Origin: Erythrobacter cryptus DSM 12079
GTDB lineage: Bacteria; Pseudomonadota; Alphaproteobacteria; Sphingomonadales; Sphingomonadaceae
DNA length: 64,000 nucleotides
Assembly: GCF_000422985.1 (NCBI RefSeq)
Contig: NZ_KE383967.1
Span: forward strand, 97,621 to 161,620
Direction of reading: 5' to 3'
The first letter of the stretch is position 1; every line of letters starts with the position of its first letter. Position numbers and translations under genes: made by a program. Shown piece after piece: positions 9,391 to 18,003 of the stretch. Under the pieces are notes generated by a model. That model was not told where the DNA came from. It saw nothing but the letters and a program-made list of their open reading frames with translations, and made no database searches.

Positions 9391-11532
9391 ATGACCAAGA
9401 CCCTTCTTTATGCCGGGGCTTCGGCCCTGATGCTGCTTTCGCCCGCCGCCGCTCTGGCCGATGAAGGCATGTGGCTGCCCAGCCAGACCGGTGCGATTGC
9501 TGACGCGATGAAGCAGGCCGGGCTCGAACTTGATGCCAGCACGCTTGGCGACCTCAAGCGCCCGCCGCTCACCGCGATCGCCTCGCTCGGCGGCTGTTCG
9601 GCGGCCTTCCTCTCGCCCCAGGGGCTGGTGGCGACCAACCACCACTGCGTGGCCGGATCGCTGCAGTACAATTCCTCGCCCGAGAATGATTATCTCACCA
9701 ACGGCTTTCTCGCCCAGACCATGGCGGACGAACTGCCCGCCGCGCCCGGCAGCCGCATCTATGTGATCGAGGATCTGCGCGATGTCACCGCCGCCATGCT
9801 CAAGGGCACCGATAAGCTTGATGGGCGCGCGCGCTATGATCGTCTCCAGGCCAACCGCACCGCGCTGATCGCCGCCTGCGAGCGCCAGCCCAATCGCCGC
9901 TGTGATGTGCGCGCCTATTTCGGCGGGGCGCAATACTGGCTCCAGCAGCAGCTCGAGATCAAGGACGTGCGCCTCGTCTATGCTCCGGCGGCGGGCGTGG
10001 GCAATTTCGGCGGCGAGAAGGACAATTGGATGTGGCCGCGCCACACCGGCGACTTTGCCTTCTACCGCGCCTATGTCGCCCCGGATGGCTCCTCGGCCCC
10101 CTATGCCAAGGAGAATGTGCCCTTCCGGCCCAAGGCCTTCCTGCCGATCGCCCGCGAAGGCGTGAAGGACGGCGACTTCGTCATGGTCGCCGGCTTTCCG
10201 GGCGTGACCGAGCGGCTGCGCACGGCTGAGGAAGCGCGCTTCTATTTCGAGGAACTCTATCCCTATCAGCAGCGGATGCTGGCCGAATATGGCGACCTGA
10301 TCGACGCGCTCACCGAAGGCAAGCCGGCCGCCAAGATCGCCTATGCCGCAACGCTCCAGGGGGTGGAGAATTACGAGAAGAAGATCGCCGGGCAGCTTGC
10401 CGGGGCCGAGGCGATCTCGCTGGTCGAGAAGAAGAAGGCTGAGGAGGCGCGCTTCCGCGCCTGGATCGCCGCCGATCCTGGCCGCGCGGCACAATATGGC
10501 CCGGCGCTTGCCGCGCTCGACGCGCTCGTCGCCGAGGCCAATGCCGCCGAACTTGCCGACGCGCGGCGCGGCCTGTTGACCCGCGGCCAGCTCTATGCCG
10601 CGGCGCGCCTGCTCTACCGCTGGGCCAATGAACAGGCCAAGCCCGACAAGGAGCGCGAACCGGGCTATCAGGCGCGCGACCGTGCCTTCATCACCCAGGC
10701 GATGCAGCGCATCGAGCGCCGCTTCGTGCCCGAGATTGATCAGGCGCTGTGGGCCGCGGCGCTTGCCGAATATCGCAAGCTGCCCGCCGAGGAGCGGATC
10801 AAGAGCTTCGATGCCTTCATGGAAGGGCGCGATCTTGCCGCGCTTTATGACGCGACCACACTGGGCGACACCGCCACGCGCCTTGCCTGGCTTGACAAGA
10901 GCCCGGAGGAGTTCCGCGCCTCGAGCGATCCCTTCATCCAGCTTGCGGTTGCCACCCATGACGAGGCGATGGCCGCCGAAGCGGCAGAAAAGGCGCGCGC
11001 CGGGCGGCTGCAGAAGGCCCGCGCCAAGGTGATGGAGGCGCGCATCGCCTATGCCGCCAGCCAGGGCAAGGTGCTCTATCCCGATGCCAATGGCTCGCTG
11101 CGCTTCACCTATGGCAAGGTCACCGGCAAGGCGGTGGACGGGCAGATCTGGACGCCCTTCACCACTGCCGAGGGGATCATCGCCAAGCACACCGGCCGGG
11201 GCGAGTTCGATGCGCCCGATGCCATGCTCGAACGGATCAAGGCGAAGGACTATGGCCGCTACGCCGCGCCTGAACTGGGCACGCTGCCGGTCGATTTCCT
11301 CTCCACCGTCGATATCACCAACGGCAATTCGGGCTCATCGACGCTCAATGCCCGCGGCGAATTCGTCGGCCTTGCCTTCGACGGCACGATCGAGGGCGTG
11401 GTGAGCGACTGGATGTATGATCCGGCGATCAACCGCACCATCCATGTCGACAGCCGCTTCATGCTCTGGACCATGGAAAAGGTCGATGGCGCCTCGCGGC
11501 TGCTCGAGGAAATGGGTGTGCGCGCGCCGTGA
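9391..11532 (+). CDS. S46 family dipeptidyl-peptidase (DPP7-like), exported
   Basis: A 713-residue serine exopeptidase that removes dipeptides from peptide N-termini in the periplasm. A signal peptide ends near ALADE (residue about 24). The catalytic His lies in TNHHC (82-86), and the nucleophile is Ser647 in NGNSGSS. Eighteen residues after that Ser is Gly665 (AFDG). In this family Arg at that place gives Asp/Glu specificity (DPP11), whereas Gly is found in DPP7-type enzymes that prefer hydrophobic residues, so DPP7-like specificity is inferred. Length matches the family (about 700-720). AGGAA precedes the ATG. The gene seems to stand alone between the DUF1826 gene and glk. Confidence 0.92.
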   Translation: MTKTLLYAGASALMLLSPAAALADEGMWLPSQTGAIADAMKQAGLELDASTLGDLKRPPLTAIASLGGCSAAFLSPQGLVATNHHCVAGSLQYNSSPENDYLTNGFLAQTMADELPAAPGSRIYVIEDLRDVTAAMLKGTDKLDGRARYDRLQANRTALIAACERQPNRRCDVRAYFGGAQYWLQQQLEIKDVRLVYAPAAGVGNFGGEKDNWMWPRHTGDFAFYRAYVAPDGSSAPYAKENVPFRPKAFLPIAREGVKDGDFVMVAGFPGVTERLRTAEEARFYFEELYPYQQRMLAEYGDLIDALTEGKPAAKIAYAATLQGVENYEKKIAGQLAGAEAISLVEKKKAEEARFRAWIAADPGRAAQYGPALAALDALVAEANAAELADARRGLLTRGQLYAAARLLYRWANEQAKPDKEREPGYQARDRAFITQAMQRIERRFVPEIDQALWAAALAEYRKLPAEERIKSFDAFMEGRDLAALYDATTLGDTATRLAWLDKSPEEFRASSDPFIQLAVATHDEAMAAEAAEKARAGRLQKARAKVMEARIAYAASQGKVLYPDANGSLRFTYGKVTGKAVDGQIWTPFTTAEGIIAKHTGRGEFDAPDAMLERIKAKDYGRYAAPELGTLPVDFLSTVDITNGNSGSSTLNARGEFVGLAFDGTIEGVVSDWMYDPAINRTIHVDSRFMLWTMEKVDGASRLLEEMGVRAP

Positions 11533-11631
11533 GAGGCTGAATACATATGCCGCGTGGGCTTTGCCTGCGGCCCCTGCTATGGCTCCTTTTCGCAGCATCG
11601 GTGAGACGAGGGACGCGCAGCGGGGGGAGCC

Positions 11632-12627
11632 ATGGACGAGCTGGTGGTGGTCGATATCGGCGGCACCCATGCCCGCTTTGCCCTCGCCAGCCTCGCGGCC
11701 GATGGCACGATCACGCTCGACGCGCCCGAAACGCTCCACACCGCCGATCATGCCAGCTTCCAGACCGCCTGGGAGGCGTTCCGCGCGCGCAAGGGCGGGC
11801 GCCTGCCGCGTGCGGTGAGCATGGCGATCGCCGGGCCGGTGGGCACGCCGGGCAATCCCAATCCGGTGATCCGCTTCACCAACAATCCCTGGATCATCCG
11901 CCCGGCGCTGATCCCCGAGAAGCTGGGGGTGGAGCGCTTTACCCTGGTCAATGATTTTGCCGCGGTGGCCCATGCCGTGGCCCGCGCCGATGACAGCCAG
12001 TTCCTCCACCTGTGCGGGCCAGACCAGCCGCTGGGAAGCGAAGGCACGATCAGCGTGATCGGCCCGGGGACGGGCCTCGGGGTCGCTCATCTCTACCGCT
12101 CTGGTTCCTATTACCGCGTGCAGGCGACCGAGGGCGGGCATATCGACTTTGCCCCGCTCGATGCGATCGAAGATGCGATCCTTGCCCGGCTGCGCCAGCG
12201 GCACCTGCGCGTCTCGGTCGAGCGGGTGGTGGCTGGCCCCGGCATCGTCGATATCTACCAGGCGCTCGCCGCGCTCGAACACCGCACCGTGCCCGAACGC
12301 GATGCGGTGGAAATCTGGAACCTCGGCACCAGCGGGGCTGACAGCCTTGCCGCGGCGGCGGTGGATCGCTTCTGCCTCTCATTGGGCTCGGTCGCGGGCG
12401 ATCTGGCGCTGGCGCAGGGCGGCTTTGCCGGGGTGGTGATCGCCGGCGGGCTGGGCTACCGCATCCGCGAGACCTTGCTCGCCTCGGGCTTTGCCGCGCG
12501 CTTCCGCGCCAAGGGGCGGTTTGAAAGCCTGATGGCGCAGATCCCGGTCAAGCTGATCGTCCACCCCCAGCCGGGCCTGTTCGGCGCGGCCGCGGCGTTC
12601 TTCTGCGAACACGGACAGGCGGCATGA
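11632..12627 (+). CDS. glk: Glucokinase (proteobacterial Glk type)
   Basis: Phosphorylates glucose with ATP to glucose-6-phosphate, feeding zwf-edd-eda nearby. The 331-residue sequence has the phosphate-1 motif VVDIGGTHARFA at the N-terminus, the LVNDFAAVAH motif carrying the catalytic Asp, GPGTGLGVA, and VIAGGLGYR near the C-terminus. This is the bacterial Glk family and not ROK. A GGGGGGAG site lies directly before the ATG. The last four bases overlap the start of the next gene (ATGA), so the two are translationally coupled. Confidence 0.95.
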   Translation: MDELVVVDIGGTHARFALASLAADGTITLDAPETLHTADHASFQTAWEAFRARKGGRLPRAVSMAIAGPVGTPGNPNPVIRFTNNPWIIRPALIPEKLGVERFTLVNDFAAVAHAVARADDSQFLHLCGPDQPLGSEGTISVIGPGTGLGVAHLYRSGSYYRVQATEGGHIDFAPLDAIEDAILARLRQRHLRVSVERVVAGPGIVDIYQALAALEHRTVPERDAVEIWNLGTSGADSLAAAAVDRFCLSLGSVAGDLALAQGGFAGVVIAGGLGYRIRETLLASGFAARFRAKGRFESLMAQIPVKLIVHPQPGLFGAAAAFFCEHGQAA

Positions 12628-15386
12628 GGACGATTGCCGAGCTCGAGGCGCGACTGGGCGAGCTGCACCAGCGCACGCGTGAGACCCCGCTGTTCAACCC
12701 GGTGTTCCAGCTCTCGCTCGATCTTTCCCGCGCGCTCGAGGGGGGCACGCTCAGCCTCGATGATCTCGCCGAACTCGTCGCCGCGCTCGAGCGCGACGGG
12801 CTGGCGGCGCGAGCGCGGCGGCTGCGCGCGCTGCTCACCCCGCCCGCCGATCCGCCACCGCTCGCCGCCACGGACGAGGATTTCGCTGCCTTCGCCGCCC
12901 GCTGGCAGCGCCCGCAGCTTCACGCCGTCTTCACCGCCCATCCCACCTTCCTGCTCACCGAGGCAGAGGCCGAGGCCGTGGCCGCTGCAGCCTCGAACCC
13001 GCATGACGCCCCGCCCCCCGCCAGCCCGGCGCCGGGCGAGCGCCCGGCGGTGACGCTCGCGGCCGAGCACCGCGCGGCGATGGCCGCGCTCGCGCGGGCG
13101 CAGGATGCGCGCGACGTGATCGTCGAGAGCCTGCTCGCCGAGGCCGAGGCGCGCTGGCCCGATCAATGGCGCGCGCTGCGGCCCATGCCCTTCCGTTTTG
13201 CCACCTGGGTCGGCTATGACATGGACGGGCGCACCGACATCGGCTGGCACACTTCGATCGCCTTCCGCATTGCCGAGAAGGCCGAGCGCCTCGCGCGCTA
13301 CACCGCCAGCCTTGAGAGCATCGATCCCGCCCACCCCCTCGGCGCGCGGCTGGCCGCTGCCTCCGCCTATGCCCGGGCGCGGGCGGCGGATTTTGCCGGT
13401 GACCTTTCCAGCGCCGAGGCGCTGGCCGCCGCCGCCAACCGGCTCACCGCGCCCGATCCCGACAAGCTGCTCAGCCTTGCGCCGCTCATCGCCGCGCTCG
13501 AGGCCGAGGCCGAAACCGCCGCGCCTGAGCGTGCGCGGCGCCTCCTCACGCTAGCCGCGGCGATGCGCGCCGATGGCCTGGGCATGGGCTGGATCCATTT
13601 CCGGGTGAACGCCAAGCAGCTCCACAACGCCATCCGCCGCCGCTTGGGCGAGGGCGAGGCGATCGACCTTGCCAGCAAGAGCGCGCTTGCCACGCTACGC
13701 CGCATGGTCGATGAGGCGCAGCCCCTGCGCAGCAATTTCGCCGCGCTCGCCACCGAAAGCTCCACCGCGATCCGCCAGTTCCTGGCAATGGCGCAGATCC
13801 TCAAGCACATCGATGCCGATGCCCCGATCCGGATGCTGGTGGCCGAGTGCGAACAGCCCGCCACGGTGCTTGCCGCGCTCTATTTTGCCCGGCTGTTCGG
13901 GGTGGAGGACAAGGTCGATGTCTCGCCGCTGTTCGAGACCGAGGCGGCGCTCGAACATGGCGGGCGCTTTCTCGATGCCCTGCTCGCCGAACCGGCCTAC
14001 CGCGCCTATGCCCGGCGGCGCGGACGGGTGGCGGTGCAGACCGGCTTTTCCGATGCCGGGCGCTTTGTCGGCCAGGTGCCGGCGGCGCTCGCGATCGAGC
14101 GGCTTCAGGGCCGGCTGGCCGAGGCCATGGCCGCCAACGGGCTTGGCGATGTGGCCGCGCTGGTGTTCAACACCCATGGCGAAAGCATGGGCCGCGGCGC
14201 CCATCCGGCAAGCCTTGCCGACCGGCTCGAATGGCCGCTCTCTCCCTGGGCGCGGCGGCGCTTTGCCCGTGCTGGCATCAGGCTCGAACCCGAGGTGAGC
14301 TTTCAGGGCGGGGATGGCTATCTGTTCTTCGCCACGCCGCAGCTCGCACTCGCCACGCTCTTGCGCATTGCCGAGGCGCGCCCGGCCGAGGCCGATCTTT
14401 CGGCCCCGGCCGATCCCTTCTATCACCGCACCGATCTCAGCCTCGATTTCTACCGCGCGATCAAGGAGCACCAGAAGGCGCACCTTGCCAGCCGCACCTA
14501 TGCGCGGGCAGTGACCGCCTTTGGCCTTGGCCTGCTCAATCCCACCGGCAGCCGGGTCTCGCGCCGCCAGAGCGACATCGCCGCCGAACGCGAGATGAGC
14601 CTGCGCCAGATCCGCGCGATCCCGCACAACGCCATCCTCCAGCAGCTTGGCTATCCGGTCAACGTGATCGCCGGGATCGGCACCGCCGCCGATACCAACC
14701 GCGAGGAGATCGCCGCGCTGCTCGCCGAATCGCCACGCGGGCGGCAGATCATGCGGCTGGTGCTGGCTGCCAATGCACTCGCCAGCATCAAGACCGTGGC
14801 GGCCTATGGCGAGCTGTTCAATTCGGCCTATTGGGCCAGCCGGACCTATCGCGGCACCGAGAGCCATATTGCCGCTGCCTGTTCGGCGCTGGCCGAATAC
14901 CTGGTGGGGGATGATCGCACCGGGGTGTTCCGCCGCCTCGCCTCGCGCCTCAGGATCGATGCGCTCAAGCTCCACCGCCTCACCGATCTGATGCCTGGTG
15001 AGGCCGCGGGCGAGGGACGCGAGGCGGTGCGCCGCCGCATCGGCGTGCTTCAGGCGCTGCGCCTCGCGCTGCTCCAGCACATGTTCCTCAAGGTGGTGGC
15101 GGTGCCCGCCTTCAGCCGTGCCAACGACATCAGCCGCCGCGATGTCATCGACATGGTGCTCAGCCTCAGGATCGACGAGGCCCTGGCGCAGCTGCGCCGC
15201 GCCTTCCCGGTGCGCCTGCCCGGCCCGCGCGACTTTCCCCTCGATGAGCCGAGCGACTATCCCGATGGCGGCGAGGAAGGCTATGGCGCGATTGCGCGCG
15301 ATTATATCGAGCCGATCGCCCGCGCGCAGGGCCTGATGCTGCGGATCGGCACCGCGATCGCCAACGAGTTCGGCGCCCACGGTTGA
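12624..15386 (+). CDS. ppc: Divergent phosphoenolpyruvate carboxylase-like protein
   Basis: 920 residues with the overall plan of PEP carboxylase, which makes oxaloacetate from PEP and bicarbonate. The catalytic histidine motif VFTAHPT is intact (His106). Other signature loops differ. The GYSDSxKDAG segment appears as GFSDAGRFVG (474-483) with Arg480 in place of the usual Lys. The FHGRGGxxGRGG loop appears as FNTHGESMGRGAHP (515-528), missing its first Arg. The usual C-terminal NTG end is replaced by FGAHG. The gene overlaps glk by four bases and is clearly co-translated. It may be an active but diverged anaplerotic enzyme of sphingomonads or may have changed function; activity is uncertain. 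Confidence 0.82.
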   Translation: MRTIAELEARLGELHQRTRETPLFNPVFQLSLDLSRALEGGTLSLDDLAELVAALERDGLAARARRLRALLTPPADPPPLAATDEDFAAFAARWQRPQLHAVFTAHPTFLLTEAEAEAVAAAASNPHDAPPPASPAPGERPAVTLAAEHRAAMAALARAQDARDVIVESLLAEAEARWPDQWRALRPMPFRFATWVGYDMDGRTDIGWHTSIAFRIAEKAERLARYTASLESIDPAHPLGARLAAASAYARARAADFAGDLSSAEALAAAANRLTAPDPDKLLSLAPLIAALEAEAETAAPERARRLLTLAAAMRADGLGMGWIHFRVNAKQLHNAIRRRLGEGEAIDLASKSALATLRRMVDEAQPLRSNFAALATESSTAIRQFLAMAQILKHIDADAPIRMLVAECEQPATVLAALYFARLFGVEDKVDVSPLFETEAALEHGGRFLDALLAEPAYRAYARRRGRVAVQTGFSDAGRFVGQVPAALAIERLQGRLAEAMAANGLGDVAALVFNTHGESMGRGAHPASLADRLEWPLSPWARRRFARAGIRLEPEVSFQGGDGYLFFATPQLALATLLRIAEARPAEADLSAPADPFYHRTDLSLDFYRAIKEHQKAHLASRTYARAVTAFGLGLLNPTGSRVSRRQSDIAAEREMSLRQIRAIPHNAILQQLGYPVNVIAGIGTAADTNREEIAALLAESPRGRQIMRLVLAANALASIKTVAAYGELFNSAYWASRTYRGTESHIAAACSALAEYLVGDDRTGVFRRLASRLRIDALKLHRLTDLMPGEAAGEGREAVRRRIGVLQALRLALLQHMFLKVVAVPAFSRANDISRRDVIDMVLSLRIDEALAQLRRAFPVRLPGPRDFPLDEPSDYPDGGEEGYGAIARDYIEPIARAQGLMLRIGTAIANEFGAHG

Positions 15387-15414
15387 TTGCCCTGCCCGCT
15401 TGAGGGGGGACGGA

Positions 15415-16437
15415 TCAGCGCGCGGTGCTGCCCCGGGCGATCAGCCGCACCGGCACCCGGCGGCGCGCCTTGGTGCCGGCCTGGTCGAGCACCGCCTCGA
15501 CCAGCGCCGCGCCGGCCTCGGCCGGATCGGGGGCGATGCTGGTGAGGCTCGGGCGGCTGAAGCGCCCGGCGAGAAGATCGTCAAACCCCATCACCCCGAT
15601 CTGATGCGGCACCGCAATATCAGCATCGGCAAAGGCCTCCATCGCCCCCAGCGCCATGGCATCGCAGGCGGCAAAGACGGCATCGACCTCCTCGCCGCGC
15701 TCGATCAGTCGGCGCGCGGCGCGGCGGCCTTCCTCCTCGCGGCTCGCCGCCTTGACCGTGGGCGCAAGGCACGGCTCGAGCCCGGCCTCGCGCATCGCCG
15801 CGGCATAGCCTTCATAGCGCTCGGTGAACTGCACCTGAGGGGTATTGAGAGCGCCGAGAAAGCAGGGGCGGCGGTAGCCCTGGGCGAGCAGGTGCTCGAC
15901 CGCGAGGTGCCCGGCGGCGTGGTTGTCCGAACGTACCCAATCGAGATCGTCGAAGGGCGAGCCCCAATAGGCCACCCGCCGGTCCGGCCCCTCGATCGCG
16001 CGGAAATATTCCCAGGCGGCCTCGTTGGTGGTGGTGCCGATCACGATCAGCCCATCGGCGCGGCCCTGTTCCTGGTAGTGGCCGAAGAAGGCCTCGCCGC
16101 GGGCCTGGAAGCTCACCAGCGTCTCCAGCCCGCGTTGCGAGGCGGCAACGCACACGCTGCCGAGCAGGGCATAGGCAAAGGGATTGATGGTGGCGGCGCT
16201 GTCATCCTCGCGGCAGATCACCACCACCGCGAGTGTGCCGGTGGAGCCGCGCCTGAGGCGCGCGGCGCGTTCATCGACGAAATAGCCCAGCGCCTCTGCC
16301 GCGGCGATCACCTTGCGCCTGGTTGCCTCGGCGATCGCGGGCGAGCCCGACAGGGCGCGGCTGACGGTCGGCTGGCTGACGCCTGCCAGTTCCGCCACAT
16401 CGAAGGATGTCGGTCGCCGCTTTTGACCCCCGCTCAT
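15415..16437 (-). CDS. LacI-family transcriptional regulator of the hexose/Entner-Doudoroff genes
   Basis: A 340-residue LacI/PurR-type regulator. The N-terminal helix-turn-helix reads FDVAELAGVSQPTVSRALSG, followed by the hinge helix ALGYFVDERAARLRRG and a sugar-binding-protein-like core. The start at the ATG 16437, with GAGAAG upstream, is preferred over an in-frame TTG at 16458. The gene faces the FHS transporter gene across a 170-base spacer containing an 18-bp LacI-type palindrome, so it probably represses the transporter and perhaps zwf-edd-eda behind it. The effector (glucose or an Entner-Doudoroff intermediate) is inferred from context only. It converges on ppc with 28 bases between the stops. 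Confidence 0.9.
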   Translation of the reverse strand: MSGGQKRRPTSFDVAELAGVSQPTVSRALSGSPAIAEATRRKVIAAAEALGYFVDERAARLRRGSTGTLAVVVICREDDSAATINPFAYALLGSVCVAASQRGLETLVSFQARGEAFFGHYQEQGRADGLIVIGTTTNEAAWEYFRAIEGPDRRVAYWGSPFDDLDWVRSDNHAAGHLAVEHLLAQGYRRPCFLGALNTPQVQFTERYEGYAAAMREAGLEPCLAPTVKAASREEEGRRAARRLIERGEEVDAVFAACDAMALGAMEAFADADIAVPHQIGVMGFDDLLAGRFSRPSLTSIAPDPAEAGAALVEAVLDQAGTKARRRVPVRLIARGSTAR

Positions 16438-16528
16438 GCCCGCTTCTCTAGGGCGCAAGTCACTCCGCGCGCAAGCGCGAGGCTTGCATTCCTATTCCCT
16501 CTGGAAATCACCGCGCGGCTCTTGCAGG

Positions 16529-16534
16529 TTGACA
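16529..16534 (+). promoter_or_regulatory. Candidate -35 element (TTGACA) for the hexose transporter gene
   Basis: A perfect TTGACA lies 13 bases before the LacI-type palindrome. A 17-base spacer would put the -10 region inside that palindrome, a typical arrangement for repression. The -10 itself is not well conserved. Confidence 0.4.
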
Positions 16535-16546
16535 GGCGCGCGCAAC

Positions 16547-16564
16547 GTTGTGAACGTTCGCAAC
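16547..16564 (+). promoter_or_regulatory. LacI-family operator upstream of the FHS transporter gene
   Basis: GTTGTGAACGTTCGCAAC is an 18-bp palindrome with one mismatched pair and a central CG, the form expected for LacI-family proteins. It sits between the divergent regulator and transporter genes, 44 bases before the transporter ATG. It differs from the operator of the second LacI locus (27.5 kb). Confidence 0.65.
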
Positions 16565-16607
16565 ACAAATCGCGACACAGGGCGCGACAAGGGGAGAGAG
16601 AGCAGCA

Positions 16608-17912
16608 ATGGCATTGGCACCGGGTGCAGGCGCGGCTTCGGCCGCAGGGACAAGCGCATACGAGGCGCAAGCGGGGCAGGTCGATGCCCCGGGTCTCAAC
16701 TATTTCGTCTTTGCGCTGTTCTTCATCTTCGGCGGGATCACCAGCCTCAACGATGTGATCATCCCCAAGCTGAAAGAGCTCTTCACGCTCAGCTTCTTCG
16801 AGGCGAGCCTGGTGCAGTTCTGGTTCTTCATCGCCTATGCCGTCGTCGGCATCCCGGGTGCGCGGCTGGTGAAGCGGCTGGGCTACATGCGCGGCGCGGT
16901 GGCCGGGCTGCTGACGATGATGGCGGGCTGCCTGCTGTTCATCCCGGCAAGCCAAACCGCGGCCTTCCCGATGTTCCTGTTTGCCTATTTCATCCTCGCC
17001 ACCGGGGTGGTGCTGGTGCAGATCGTCGCCAACCCACTGATCAGCCTCCTGGGGCCGGAACGCACCACCCACAGCCGGCTGACCTTTGCGCAAGCCTTCA
17101 ATTCGCTCGGCACCACGGTCTTTCCATATTTCGGGGCGATCCTCATCCTCGGCAGCCTTGCCACGGTGAGCGCGGCGGAGCTTTCGGGGGCGGAGCTTGC
17201 CGCCTATCGCACCGCCGAGAGCCAGGCGATCGTCAAGGGCTATCTCGGCCTCGCCGCGGCGCTGGCGGTGGTGGCGGGCGTGGTGTGGCTGTTCCGCAAC
17301 CGACTCAAGGGCGAGCGGCACGAGCACACCAGCCTCGCCGAGGGCCTCGCGCTGCTCAAGCGCCCGCGCTTCGGCTATGGCGCGGCCTCGATCTTCCTCT
17401 ATGTCGGGGCCGAGGTCGCGATCGGCAGCTTCATCGTCAATTACCTGATGCAGCCGCAGGTGCTGGGCCTGCCTGAACAGGAAGCGGGCAAGCTCATCTC
17501 GCTCTACTGGGGCGGGGCGCTCATCGGGCGCTTCATCGGCTCGGCGGTGCTGCGCCTGGTCAGCCCCGGCCTCGCGCTTGCCAGCGTGGCCACGGGGGCG
17601 ATCTGCCTCCTTGCGATCTCGGCCAATGCCACCGGGGCGCTTGCGGGCTACAGCCTGCTCGCCGTGGGGCTGATGAACGCGATCATGTTCCCGACGATCT
17701 TCAGCCTTGCCTGCGAGAAGCTGGGACCGCGGGCGGCGGATGGATCGGGGATCATCAACGTTGCCATTTGCGGCGGGGCGATCATCCCGCCCATGTTCGG
17801 CGCGCTCGCGGACGCAACCAGCCTTGCCTTTGCGCTGGTGCTGCCCGCGGCCTGCTATGCGATCATCGCCGGCTTCGGCATCTTCGCCCGCCGGCCTGCC
17901 GCAGAGGCGTGA
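16608..17912 (+). CDS. FHS-family sugar:H+ symporter (GluP/FucP-like MFS)
   Basis: A 434-residue inner-membrane transporter with about 12 hydrophobic segments. FALFFIFGGITSLNDVIIPKLK in the first helix and FAQAFNSLGTTVFPYFGA in the middle are typical of the fucose/glucose/galactose (FHS) branch of the MFS. It probably imports glucose or a related hexose for glk, zwf, edd and eda. The ATG follows GGGGAGAGAG. A LacI-type operator and TTGACA lie just upstream, and zwf follows in the same direction after 91 bases, so the genes may share transcription. The exact sugar cannot be told from sequence. Confidence 0.9.
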   Translation: MALAPGAGAASAAGTSAYEAQAGQVDAPGLNYFVFALFFIFGGITSLNDVIIPKLKELFTLSFFEASLVQFWFFIAYAVVGIPGARLVKRLGYMRGAVAGLLTMMAGCLLFIPASQTAAFPMFLFAYFILATGVVLVQIVANPLISLLGPERTTHSRLTFAQAFNSLGTTVFPYFGAILILGSLATVSAAELSGAELAAYRTAESQAIVKGYLGLAAALAVVAGVVWLFRNRLKGERHEHTSLAEGLALLKRPRFGYGAASIFLYVGAEVAIGSFIVNYLMQPQVLGLPEQEAGKLISLYWGGALIGRFIGSAVLRLVSPGLALASVATGAICLLAISANATGALAGYSLLAVGLMNAIMFPTIFSLACEKLGPRAADGSGIINVAICGGAIIPPMFGALADATSLAFALVLPAACYAIIAGFGIFARRPAAEA

Positions 17913-17962
17913 CAGGCAAGCGCCCTATCTGAATAAGTATGCGCCCTCTGGCGGATGATCCC

Positions 17963-17985
17963 GTGCGCGCCTAGGTAGGGCGCAC
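17963..17985 (+). other. Small hairpin in the zwf leader
   Basis: GTGCGC and GCGCAC form a 6-bp stem 19 bases before the zwf ATG. It may influence translation or be incidental; no T-run follows. No other element was seen in the 91-base spacer. Confidence 0.25.
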
Positions 17986-18003
17986 GAGGGAAAGGCCGCT
18001 GTC

